Origin: Diphasiastrum complanatum
Lineage: Eukaryota; Streptophyta; Lycopodiopsida; Lycopodiales; Lycopodiaceae
DNA length: 64,000 bases
Direction of reading: 5' to 3'
NCBI GenBank assembly: GCA_029204225.1
Contig: CM055098.1
Span: forward strand, 11,985,552-12,049,551
Part shown: positions 1 through 13,074 of the stretch, one piece after another
How positions within the stretch are numbered: the first letter of the stretch is position 1
Layout of the letters: the number at the start of each line of letters is the position of its first letter
The notes under the pieces: generated by a model
What the model was told of the DNA's origin: nothing
Seen by the model: only the letters and a program-made list of their open reading frames with translations
Databases searched by the model: none
Position numbers and translations under genes: made by a program

Positions 1-773
1 TACATTCCCGTCTACGAGAGGAATCACCTCGTGGGCAGCAGACAGTCTCTCATCAGGCTTGTTGAATTTCAGCCAATCTATATTTCTTTCGCGATGATCG
101 CCTACATACCTGCCAAAATTAATAGACATATAAGCTAGGATTACATTCAGTTCAAGGAAAAGTAAGCTTATTGTTATATAATTCTATATAACTAACGCGG
201 TAGGTTTCATTAGGGAACCAGCTAATTAGAGAACAGAAGCTTTAATTTGAACTAATTAATTTCTCACATTTTGTTGTCACCAAAGAGCATTATGTAGCGC
301 GGCAGAGTGATGGCAGTATCATCAGCTGCGGTGAATTGCATTGTGGTCCATGGATCGATAGTGCGTGTAATGGCGCAATACCCATCCCTGATGGTATGCG
401 TGTATCGCTTGAGGTACAGATCGTCCACAAGGGACTGAAGCACGATCATGTTCGACGCCTGCCCAGTAACCCTGAAATAGCAGGCCCGGTCCTGGGCAAT
501 GGATGGATCGGGGATCTCTTCACGATCTGCAACAATATAACCAGCGTCGTTGCGTCTCCAGAATCGTCTATTTGGAGCACGGATCATCACAACACCGCTC
601 ACATCGGTGTTGTACACTACCTCGTGCGTTGCAAAGCGCGTCTTTTGCTGGGCTGTGAATGTGAGGTAAGGAACGCCGTTGAGAGGTGCGAGTGCCAAGT
701 ACAAATCATGGCCGTCCTGGGGGCCCGGCTTGAGCGCTATGTAACGGGGAAGACTAAGCACTGGCTGAGCCAT
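1..773 (-). CDS. Amaranthin-like agglutinin-domain lectin, partial (5' end)
   Basis: Minus-strand gene read as exon 1 at 773-268, a 158-bp intron at 267-110 (donor GTGAGA, acceptor GGCAG) and exon 2 from 109 off the window edge. The splice joins AT to G to make a Met codon and keeps the frame open. Exon 1 encodes about 168 residues: one complete agglutinin-type beta-trefoil domain starting LPRYIALK, with GVPYL and THEV in the first third, CYFRV and DDLYLKRY later, and MQF..DDTAITLPRYIML at its end. That last LPRYI and exon 2 (YVGDHRERNIDWLKF, then HEVIPLVDGNV) begin a second domain, so the protein has at least two tandem domains, as in amaranthin. Family members bind GalNAc-type glycans and are usually nucleocytoplasmic; no signal peptide is seen. 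Whether another domain follows is unknown. GC content is higher than in the surroundings, and no stop or frameshift is present. Confidence 0.72.
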
Positions 774-870
774 ATTCTGATTATTATTATATCACGTGAT
801 CGGTTCTTGCTGCGCGCTGGTGCTAATGCAAAATATTATACGTCGACCTGCGAATAATGAATTCATATCA
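774..870 (-). promoter_or_regulatory. Probable lectin gene promoter / 5' UTR
   Basis: A TATA-like TATAATATT lies on the minus strand at 840-832, about 60 bp before the lectin start codon. A palindromic CACGTG (G-box) at 793-798 lies between it and the ATG. Assignment rests on position only. Confidence 0.35.
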
Positions 871-1430
871 GAAATTCAAATTAACACATGAAGCATGCAA
901 TATATATATGCGCTGCAAGCAAGCATATATATAATAGCGGCCTAAACATTAAATTTCAACGATAAAATCACCCCAAGGACGCGATGTATAAATTAGTGTA
1001 CTATGGAGAGAGAATCAACAACGTCTAATTAATTAGACGTCTCAGCTGATATATATTTGAAGATTACTATTCTTAATTCGCAAAAAGCAACTACAAACTA
1101 AGCAGTCGAAATTAAAAGCAAGGATCACAAGTTATAAGAAACTAGCTGCCAGCTTAACAACACCTAAAAAGTTGAATCAGGAAAGAAAACGGGCAAAGTT
1201 TTTACACCCAGCTTGCAGCTTTAGCTTTAGCACATCAATATTGAGATCCAACTGAAGCTGCAACTGATAAACGATAGATCTTAAGAAGACTACACTGGAA
1301 CGAGACTGGTTTTATAGGCTATAATTTCACCAATACTAGTCCCGTACTGACGCAGGCATACGTTCACCTCCTTTGCAACTTTGCACATCTTTAATGTCAT
1401 ACGACAATGGATCACGTGATTTAATTGCCA
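871..1430. other. AT-rich spacer, no gene seen
   Basis: Contains short AT palindromes (TATATATA blocks near 900-935, TAATTAATTA near 1030) and no coding signal that I recognise. Confidence 0.5.
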
Positions 1431-2480
1431 TCTCTACCATGTGCACAATTTGTACCACATGACTAAAGGTCAAAAAAAAACAAAATCTCTACCATGTGCT
1501 CAATTTGTACAACAAGTCATGTGAAATGTAAAAAGAAAAAGAAAAAAGCTCCTCACGTTTTAAAAGGTAAAGGTGTACTTCAAATTTCAAGCCTGATGTA
1601 AAGTTTTGTTGCCTTGAAATTTAATGATTGTCCTTTATGTCATAAATAATGACATAAACATCTTAAAAAATTGCACTCCATTATCAAATTTCAATTGATT
1701 TTTATTTTGTTTTTGAAAGGTACCGGTGCACATCAAATTCCAAGAGTGATTGCATAACATCTTTGGAAAATTGCACTCCATTATTTTGTTTTTGAAAGGT
1801 ACCTTTGCATTATACATGTCATCTGAAAGTTAATAAATAAAAAAGCCCATTCAAATTCCAAGAGTGATTGCATAACATCTTTGGAAAATTGCACTCCATT
1901 ATTTTGTTTTTGAAAGGTACCTTTGCATTATACATGTCATCTCAAAGTTAATAAATAAAAAAGCCCATGCCAAGTGAAAGGTAAGTGTAGGTACCTTTGC
2001 ATTATAAGTGTAAGTGTAGGTACCTTTGCATTATAAGTGTCATGTGAAAGGTAATAAAAAAAAAAGCCCATTGGGGTGAAAGATAAGTAAGTGTGTTCAA
2101 CAAATTCCAAGCATGATGTAGATGTTTTGTTGCCTTGAAATTTAATGATTTCCTTTATGCTATAAATAATGACATGACATCTTTGAAAAATTGCATTCCA
2201 TTATTCACTTGATTTTCTTTTGTTTTTGAAAGGTACGCTAATATTATACATGTCATGTGAAAGATAAGGGTGCAGGCCAAATTCCAAGCCTGATTTAGAT
2301 GTTTTGTTGCCTTCAAATTTAATTACTCCTTTATGCCATAAATATTGACATGACATCTTTGGAAAATTGGACTCCATTATCAAATTTCAATGATTCTTCT
2401 TTTGTTTTTTAAAGGTACCCTTGCATTATACATGTCATGTAAAATGTAAGAAAAAAAAAGCCCATCGGAGTGAAAGGTAA
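1431..2480. repeat. Imperfect tandem repeat array
   Basis: Recurring blocks contain GAAAGGTACC, TTGCATTATACATGTCAT, AAAAAGCCCAT, CAAATTCCAAG and CATCTTTGGAAAATTG. The clearest unit is a 118-bp tandem duplication, 1733-1850 and 1851-1968, with about one mismatch. A 25-bp duplication of the GTAGGTACCTTTGCATTAT block follows near 1985-2035. Unit order varies, so the array has been rearranged. It directly precedes a Helitron fragment and may be Helitron filler. Confidence 0.7.
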
Positions 2481-2680
2481 GTCTAGCTATGGTTGGGTGG
2501 TGAATACTTGAGGCCAGCTTGTTATCCACCTTTGTGTTTAAGAGTAGGGACACAGGTGGAGGAGAGATCCTTGGAGGCTTGCAGATCCTTACTTGCAGGT
2601 GGAGGCATCCTAGCTTGGAGTTGGGGAGCATCTTGGAGCTTGGAGGTTGCTTGGAGGACATTGCGAACAACCTGATGCTA
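2481..2680. other. G-rich unassigned stretch
   Basis: Plus strand is rich in GGAGG and CTTGGAG motifs (2560-2660). Short open frames exist on both strands, but none resembles a known protein. It lies between the tandem array and the Helitron fragment. Confidence 0.3.
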
Positions 2681-3081
2681 TGTGGAGACGACTATCCTTT
2701 GTGATGTTCTCCCACATGATCCGCGCAACATTATTAAAATGTTGCGCAAATGGATTCACATCCACCATCATGCTCTACAAGACAGAGGAAACATCACGCC
2801 TAAGTTCGGGATTCAGAGATAATCTCTGATCCACCTGCAAATCATCACCATCCATGAAGTAAATCTGCGAAAAGGAAGGTCTATCTGATGGCAACAAACC
2901 ACCAATGTGATGGTACAACTGTCCAGACACTCGAAACATGTACGCGCCACCTACGGAGTTGGAGATGGATCTATCCAAATTCACCCCAAGAGATGAAAAT
3001 GCCAATGAGTTATTGTAACCCCAAATGTTCTTTCTAAAATGAGCTCCCGAGTCATCGGAGGACGTATACAAATGAAATAGC
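2681..3081 (-). pseudogene. Helitron replication protein fragment (Helitron-helicase-like N-terminal domain)
   Basis: Minus-strand translation from about 3081 gives the segment that precedes the Rep domain in plant Helitron proteins: FRKNIWGYNNSLAFSSLGV, then YMFRVSGQLYHHIGGLLP, then SQIYFMDGDD and LNPELRRDV. An in-frame amber codon at 2777-2775 interrupts it. The same frame continues past it with VDVNPFAQHFNNVARIM, a normal continuation of the family, so the stop is a single lesion. The Rep HUH nuclease and helicase domains are missing on both sides. No Helitron end (TC at the 5' end, hairpin plus CTRR at the 3' end) was identified. It is a non-functional fragment. Confidence 0.8.
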
Positions 3082-3091
3082 TCAGACTTTA

Positions 3092-3240
3092 AAAATCTCT
3101 ATCAAATTGAAATCAAATATGGTCATGCATATACTTGTTCGAATCAGCTCGAAGAGTAATTTTTTTTTTTGCAGTTATGACTTTTTGACTATGAGGTCAT
3201 TATTTTAATACTTTTATTGATAAAAACATTTTTAACACAC
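3092..3240. repeat. Diverged direct repeat, copy 1
   Basis: About 150 bp sharing GGTCATGCATATACTTG, CTCGAAGAGTAA and TTATGACTTTTTGACT with 3704-3852, in the same orientation. The origin is unknown; the pair could be remnants of LTRs or of one dispersed repeat. Confidence 0.65.
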
Positions 3241-3703
3241 AGAAATCCTAAATCCAAACAAATAATTCAATAGACTCTAGTAATGTGTGTGAGAACACTA
3301 TTTTCATTGTTCTTCCAACTTGAATATCTTCTTTACATGAATTTTGATTATGATGCTACAGACAGTAGTGAAAGTATTATATACCGATAGACTTAAGTCA
3401 CCTATTTTGGGTCCAAAATCAATGTTTCAGAATATGTACAATAACATTAATTCTGGTTTGCTCGCTTAGAATTGAGTGATTAGGCTTTTTGTATCAATTC
3501 TATTTAATAGGCCTATATGCATGATTATGGGTCACATTATAGAAATACTTTAAACTAATCATTCATATAGTCAATGCAAAGAACTCAAAAAATAGAGCAA
3601 TATTGCTTTCTACATCACTTGAAGAGCTCATACTTAGAAAATATTTAACTGGAAATAAAGTTAAGAAATTCTGTAAAGGCCGTAAAACTTCATCACTCTG
3701 AAT

Positions 3704-3852
3704 ATGATATTTAAAAATCTCAATCAAACTTAAATCAAATACGGTCATGCATATACTTGCTAAAATCAACTCGAAGAGTAAAAAAAATTTGCAATTATGA
3801 CTTTTTGACTCTGAGGTCATTATTTTAAAAGTTTTATTGATAAAAGCATTAT
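3704..3852. repeat. Diverged direct repeat, copy 2
   Basis: Partner of 3092-3240, offset by 612 bp. The stretch between the copies (3241-3703) and the following one (3853-4199) are AT-rich with no gene that I can recognise. Confidence 0.65.
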
Positions 3853-4199
3853 TCAAGACTTACTGACTATGATAATCTTGTTCAATCTTTTCTATTAAGG
3901 AGGAGTTACCTAATCTAGAAACTCTTTAGCTATTCTATGTCCTTAAGTAGAAGCATTTTTGTTCTTGTTTAATATTTGAAATGATTCCTTTTGGCTTGGC
4001 TTCAGATAGCGTTTCTGCTCGTTACAATACATCTATCCATCTCAAGTATTATCTTTCTACGATTGTCAGATCTATTGGCTATGATTTTTTATCTCGCTGT
4101 TTCTATATAATCAAGCCTCGGGATCATATTTTTTTCAAATATGTTGCTTATGGAGATTGACTATCAATGTAAACGTATTTCAGTACAAGACCAACCTCT

Positions 4200-4740
4200 T
4201 GATCTTCCTCTTGACCATCAAAGTCATTGAACAAACTTTGTTTTCCAGGTCCATTACTTGACTTTACAGCATGAAAACCATGAGAACCAATATCCACTTG
4301 CATAACATCACTACACAAGAAGATTTTTCAAAACATGTGAGTAAAGCAAAGTGAGTCGCTTCCACTTGCTTACCTTCCTCTTGAACATCAAAAATATTAA
4401 ATATATGAATGTCTTAGACCTAGACCTTTGAAAATACTCTCTCTCAAACATATGATCTAGATCCAACAACATCTCATCCATGCTTGATCTCGATCTTCCA
4501 TAAAGGTTAGTGAAAACAATCCATTTGTGGCACTATCATAAATCAAAAAATAGAATCCAAACTTTTCGTCATGAAGTAAAGTAGGTGAAGATGAGTATCA
4601 AACCTAATAAATCTAGCCTTCTTGAGTCCATAAAAAACCTCAATAAGCTCACCAATGAGATATCTCTTGTCTTGAATAAATTGCCTCTTGATTTGCTCCA
4701 TGTAGTCTTCTCCAACCAACCTTTTGCCATCTCGATCATG
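4200..4740 (-). pseudogene. Scrambled Ty1/copia pol fragments
   Basis: Two pieces are visible on the minus strand. At about 4740-4543 the translation has YMEQ followed by YGLKKA and RFDTHLHLL, matching the reverse transcriptase stretch that normally reads [16 protein letters not shown]. At about 4390-4200 the sequence matches the linker between integrase and RT: GKQVEATHF and the following non-conserved region also found on the plus strand at 34,490-34,630. On the minus strand the RT piece comes before the linker piece, the reverse of the normal order, so the fragments are rearranged. Several stops are present. The RT assignment is weaker than the linker match. Confidence 0.45.
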
Positions 4741-5074
4741 GGTGATCAATTCACAATTATAGAATCCTTTGAGTTGATGAAGAGATGTGATATCCATGAC
4801 TTGGATCCTCCCAAGAACCAATCTTCCATTGCTCTTTCCTTCATAATACTCCCTCTTATTGATTGCATCATAAGAAGTAGAAACCTCAAAGACATTAGAA
4901 GCCATAAAAAAAATGATTAGTACCTTCAACATGAGGATGATTGAAGTACTCTCTTTTTTTAAACAAGAACTTTTACTCAATGTTTTAGGTAATGACTCAT
5001 ATGATAATGATTCTTCCTTGGTATCATTCAATGACATCATTCAAAGTACATCCTACTTTGAACACTTCACATAC

Positions 5075-5465
5075 TTATCTTCTTCTTGACTTGTGACTAT
5101 CTCCCTCACCAAGCCTCTTGATAGAACCACTTGATCTACTCTCTTTATGAAGACATGTGACTCCACTTCCTACAAAAATGACTTTCTTGGACTCATCACA
5201 AAAGAATGTAGAAGAACCACCTTTTTCATAAATGCACCTAGCAACATCTTTTTCCATATGATCAAAGAAATCATTAGCAAAAACCTTTTTCCAAGGAAGA
5301 ACTTTCACCTCCATGGATGAAGCTAGCTCTTTCCTTAACTTTTGCATGCTTGCACTTGCCATGAAGAACCATTGAAAAACCATCATTATCCTCAAGACTA
5401 GCCAAGTTAGCACAAAGATGAACATCTCCAAAAAGCATTTTAGATCTTGACCTATGATCTAGCAT
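5075..5465 (-). pseudogene. Possible PP2C-type phosphatase relic
   Basis: Two overlapping minus-strand frames read ASLEDNDGFSMVLHGKC and then LPWKKVFANDFFDHMEKDV, VGSGVTC and GEGDSHKSR. The order and spacing recall a plant PP2C (GF.FFGVFDGHG, then WKK..F..MD.EV, then VGSTAV, then NCGDSRAV), with a frameshift near 5370. The metal-binding DGHGG motif is not preserved (LHGKC). Only the N-terminal third would be covered. This is a weak resemblance; the fragment is broken whatever it is. Confidence 0.3.
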
Positions 5466-5834
5466 AAGGATTGGTTACTTCATCCATGTGTTGGATAATG
5501 GTGTTTTCATGTTTTGAGGAATCTTGTAAACTCATTATGAGAATAAGTGAATCATCCTCCAAGGAAACATATATCCATAATGAAGTATTTAGCCTCATTA
5601 AACCTGAGATTAGCATGGAATTCAAACATAAAAAAATGATGCAAAATTTTTGTTATTTTAACATGCATAGTCTTGGCAATCTTGATATGTCTAATTCTCA
5701 GGATCTTGGTAACACGATGATGGATCTTTGTGATCCTTCCAATGCAATAATTTCTCTTGATTTCCTCAAGGAGGAGCAACTACCTTTAAGGAGGAGTTTT
5801 GGGATCAATCATGTTCTTCAAAGATGGAAGAAAT

Positions 5835-6576
<742 letters not shown>

Positions 6577-6581
<5 letters not shown>

Positions 6582-9216
6582 CTCCCTCTTCAACTAGTTT
6601 TAGGATAGACTTTGAAAGTACACCAAGAAATGTTCTATGCTTTGTAAACAATTCTTTTCCAAGTGATTTGGTGAAGATATCAACTACACATTCCCTTGAT
6701 GAGACATGTTGAAGCTTCACCTCCTTTGCCATCGATTGCTCCCTCACAAAATGATATGCGACCTCAATATGCTTTTTCCAAGCATAAAAAATAGGATTGC
6801 TTGTCATTTTTTGGGTTGATAGGTTGTCACAAAAGATTATTGGACTCTCTGAAAAATCCAGCAAGTGAATATCCTTTCACATCCTTTTGATCCATAACAT
6901 CTCCTTTGTGCATGATGAGAGTGCTTTGTACTTGGCCTCACTAGATGACAATGAGATAGTAGCTTTCTTTTTTGACATCCATGAAATAGCTCCATCACCT
7001 ATGAAAATATCATATGCACTTATAGATTTTCTATCCATTTGATCTCTTGCATAATCAGAATCTGAAAAACCATACAAGCTAGGTGATAATCCATTGTAAA
7101 CAATGCCAAAGTCTCTAGAACCCAAGATGCGAGGATCTTGTATTAATTGGATTAATCTACCAACACAATATCTTTGATCAGGTCTTGTGAAGGTTAGACA
7201 TATTAGATAACCAACTAGATTTCTATAGAGAGTAATGTCCTCGAAGGATCTTTCATTACCTCTTATAGTTAGCTTTACATTTGACTCCATAGGTGTATGA
7301 CAAGACGTTGCATCTACCATATGAAATCTTTTTAGAATAGAGCTAACATACTTCTCTTGACAAATAAGAATATATTGAGAAGATCTAAACACTTCTATTC
7401 CCAATATATAATGCAAATATCCAAGATCATGCACCTCAAACTCCTCCTTGAGTGCAATCTTGATATCATCTATATCTTGCTTGTTACCTCCACTCAATAT
7501 GATATCATCCACATAGATTAGCAAAATGATAACATGATTTCCAGCAAACCTATAATAAAGTGAATGACCATACTCACTCATAACAAAGTTTTGAGAAAGT
7601 AGAAATGTGTTGAGCTTAGCATACCAACTCACACCCGGTGGCAACTTTTTATTTGGTAAGGGAAAAAAAATAAAAAAAAATAAAAAAAATAAAAAAATAA
7701 ATATAAGCCCTCGGGTTGCTCCATATATACTTCCCCCTCAAGATCACCATTCAAGAATGCATTAGTAATATCCAATTGCCATAGATCCCATCCAAAAAGA
7801 GTTGCAAGAGAGATCATGACCCGAATGCTTACCATCTTTGCCACGGGTGCAAAGGTTTTATCATAGCCAATACCATGTTCTTGAGCATATCCTTTAGCCA
7901 CCAACCTTGCCTTATGCTTATTGATTGATCCATATCGGTTTGTCTTCAGCTTGAAGATCCATTTGCATCCAATAGACTTCTTGTCCTTAGGAAGCTCCCT
8001 TTCATGGATATTTGCTCACTTGCTACACATCCAACTTGGTTAGCAATAACACAAGCATCTAGTTTGAATAACTTCCCTTGCCTTTTACCTTTTTCCATCA
8101 GGACATCCTTCCTTTTGATCAAACAAGCATCTCCATCAAATGAACAAAACATCCTTTTGATGAACATTACTATTTGTGCCAATCCCTTTGATTGCACACT
8201 CACCATCATTTGTCGTGTAGATCACCTTCTTGGCATCTCCATATGCCAACAAAGAAGTGAAATATTCTTTGTGAAAAGTCATGTGTGAGCTTGCTCCACT
8301 ATCAGTCCACCATTGATCTACATCTCCATCATTAGCAAGCATACATGAAGACATCACAAAAGCATCATCATTGTTTTGAATATCAATACCTTCTCCACCA
8401 AGAGTAAGATTACCTTGCTTGTCTCCTTGATCTCTCTTTTTCTTGTAGCACTCACTTGCAAAGTGTCCTTTGATGCCACAATAAAAGCACTTCAATTTAG
8501 ATCTATCTTTCTTTTTGCCAGTGGAAGAAGTCTCACCTTGATCTTGCCCTTTAGACCATTTGCTTTTGCTTTTGCCCTTGAATTTTCCCTCGATGAACAT
8601 AGCCTCCTCTCCATCTTGAGATGTTGTTGTAGATCCACCTCTTGCCTGAAGCCTATATTCCTCATTGATCAAGATCTCTTGTAGATCCACCAAACTTGGC
8701 AAAGTTATTTGACTAGCAAGACTTTGCACAATGTTAGCATGATCATCCAACAAACCATTAAGAATAACTTGCACAAGCTCTCCTTCCTTAATGCTCTCAT
8801 CAATGCAAGATAACTCATCATTTAAAGCCTTCACTCTCAAAACAAATACATTAGGACTCTCTTCCTTCTTTTGAAAACTTTGAAAATTTTGTCTTCTTAG
8901 AGTCAACACTCGATGTAGACTTGGATTCATAAAGCTTATTCAAAGCTTTCCAAGACTCATGATATGATGTACACTTACCAACCTCTTTAAGAAGCTCATT
9001 GGTAACATTTATCTTTATCATGTGTAGAGCTCTTTTAGCTCTCTTGTCATACCTCACTTGCTCTTGTTGCACCAAGGGTCTTTTTTCTACTCCCACAACA
9101 ATGTCCAATAAGTCATTCATGTCAAGAAGTGATTTTATTCTCACCTTCCACAATGAATAATAGAATGAGGTAAGTCTATCATTGCTTTTCAACACTAGGC
9201 CTCCATTTGTAGCCAT
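6577..9216 (-). pseudogene. Copia Gag-Pol relic without integrase
   Basis: Minus strand, 9216 to 6577. Gag starts MATNGG and has KVRIKSLLDMNDLLDIV. A frameshift near 8900 follows, then the zinc knuckle CFYCGIKGHFASEC and the protease motif WWTDSGASSHM (catalytic Asp present). After GKLFKLDACV and VASEQ the sequence jumps to the RT entry (IGCKWIFKLKTN) at about 8010. The integrase zinc finger, DDE core and C-terminal region, roughly 390 codons relative to the intact element, are gone. RT keeps DITNAFLNG and YVDDIIL. An A/T-only tract (about 7660-7705) replaces the stretch ending in YGLKQAPR. RNase H keeps SDSDYA and SSSEAKY. The end reads KSLGKELF..LVEEGV before the polypurine tract. It cannot encode a working polyprotein. 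Confidence 0.85.
6582..6590 (-). other. Polypurine tract of the old copia element
   Basis: Minus strand reads AAGAGGGAG immediately before the LTR start TGTGAAAATTT. This is the expected primer position for plus-strand DNA synthesis, and the last codons of pol overlap it. Confidence 0.75.
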
Positions 9217-9727
9217 GTTGCAATGACCTGAGCCTATCTTTCAACCTATTCCAATGCACACAAGCACTCCTTGAATTTCAACAAATGCACTCAAAGGAAA
9301 TCACAAAGATATGGATCCTCTCAAAACTCTTTCTTGCACCAAACCTGGCAAAATCAATACATAGAATGGAAGATACTTGATCAACACATAATCAACCTAC
9401 AATCTCATGAACTTTTCCACTTCCTAAACTTGAAACACACTTTTAGAAGTCCAGCAACCTCAAAAACAAGTGATCCAAACAAATTTAGAGTTTTGACAAA
9501 AGTACCAAAAATTGAATCATCCAAAACCTATATGAAAATGCTAAAAAGTTGATATAGAATCTTGTAGTCTTCAATGAGACCTCTCTAATGCCAATTTACA
9601 AAAAATCAATTCTACACATGAAAAGTGCTTGATTTTTTAGTAGAAAACAATCTAGCACACTCTAGAATTGGTAACTCCTCCAAATCTTCTCTGAAGATGG
9701 CTGATCCTTCAATAAACTGCAACAATA

Positions 9728-9739
9728 GCTCTGATACCA
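9728..9739 (-). other. Primer-binding site, initiator Met tRNA
   Basis: Minus strand TGGTATCAGAGC lies directly inside the 5' LTR. It matches the 3' end of plant initiator methionine tRNA. Confidence 0.9.
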
Positions 9740-10541
<802 letters not shown>

Positions 10542-10790
10542 TCTAGACATAAATCAATGGCAAAGATGCCCAAATGGAGGAAAGCTTTTCATGGGGCTTG
10601 GAAATGGTTTTCAAGCAAGGAGCCTTGTCATGTTTATGCAGCAATCTCAGGTTTATTGGCTGATTTTCTCATCAAATTTATGCCAAAGGACTTGAGAAGC
10701 TATTTCTAGCTACTTAAGTTTTGGATAGATCTAGCATCCTCATCAAGCTATAATTTGAGGACGAGTATGAAGATTATGCAAGCTTGATAA
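10542..10790 (+). other. Possible 3' end of another retroelement
   Basis: A plus-strand open stretch (ISGLLADFLIKFMP near 10,640) is followed by AATTTGAGGACGAGTATGA at 10,753-10,780, which looks like a polypurine tract next to an LTR start. No protein family was recognised, so this is only a suggestion. Confidence 0.25.
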
Positions 10791-11931
<1,141 letters not shown>

Positions 11932-12359
11932 GTTGATTCTTCATTATATCAAGAACAGAGAGATGATTAATCTAATCTATAGGAATTAAAAGAAACTTCT
12001 TATGTTGATTCTAACCACTTCAGTTGGATATCATTGTCCTCCATGTTTTTTCTTTGATTTTGTTGTTTGTACTAGCCATTCATGCCTGCATTGCCCATTC
12101 ATGCTTGCGCTGCCCATTCATGTGTCGGTTCCATTTCCTGAAAAAATGTGAGCCGTAAGACAAAAATGCGAACTGTGCAAGCTGTGCGAACCAATGAAAA
12201 AATGTGCACCAATCAACATTTAACTTCTGTGAAAAATGAGAGAAAGCCGAACTTTGCTAAAAACATTGAAAACATGTCCACTGTCAAATTTGACTTCTCC
12301 GAAAAATGCGAGGAAGCCGAGGAACACGAAAGATGGACATCTTGACATTAGAAACCTTA

Positions 12360-12940
12360 AGTTTCTTCAGCTCCCTCTCAAAGCGGGTATCTTTGTTATC
12401 CATGTAGAGAAACAATGTCTCATCAATGCTCTATCCCAGTCCATCTAGGAAGTATTTGAGCTAGGTCAGCATCTTGGCTGCAGCAACATATGTTGCCTCA
12501 CAAGATGGGTAGTTATGGTCTATTTCTTTTCGACCCGAAAAATAGCTACATCTGCTGCTATAGTGCAGCCACCTTGAATGCCCTTGTAGTCGTCTTTCAT
12601 GGATGCCCAGCTTGCATCATTGTAGGACTTCACCTGAAATCCTGCTTCTGGAGAATGGCAAGGCCCGTAGTCCTTTGTATGTTGAAGGTACTGTAGGATT
12701 CTCTTGGCAATTTTTCAATGTACAGGTCATGGATTAATATTGAACTGGCTCAGTCTGAACACTGCATAGGCAATTTCTAGCCTTGTATTATCTACCAAGT
12801 ATATCAAAGAACCAATTAACCTTCTATAAGGCTTATTGATCATTGCTTCATGTTCTTCTTGGTTTTCAGAATAGTCCTCCTTGGTCAAAACTATATCAGA
12901 TTTAAGTGTGTGTTTTGCTAGGAACTTTGAGTGGATCTAT
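12360..12940 (-). pseudogene. Copia RT / RNase H fragment
   Basis: Minus strand from about 12,930 reads the end of RT and the RNase H region of a copia element: YRRLIGSLIYL, ARLEIAYAV-like sequence, KIAKRILQYLQ, DYGPC, YNDASWASMKDD and GGCTIAA, with several stops. It resembles the fragment at 45,547-46,620 and is probably the same family. No LTR was recognised. Confidence 0.75.
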
Positions 12941-13074
12941 TACACCATCATCCAAGCTTGGGCTAGGTTGATTGGACAAGATTAGAAGCTTCTTAGGTAG
13001 CTAGAAATGTATCCTAGATCATTCACTTTCAAGAGATCTTTGTGCATCTCATAGGCAAATCATTCAATATGTCA

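Noticed and set aside
336-857. 173-codon plus-strand frame opposite the lectin exon
   Set aside because: Antisense shadow of the conserved lectin frame; no known motif, and the minus-strand frame has family similarity and valid splice sites.
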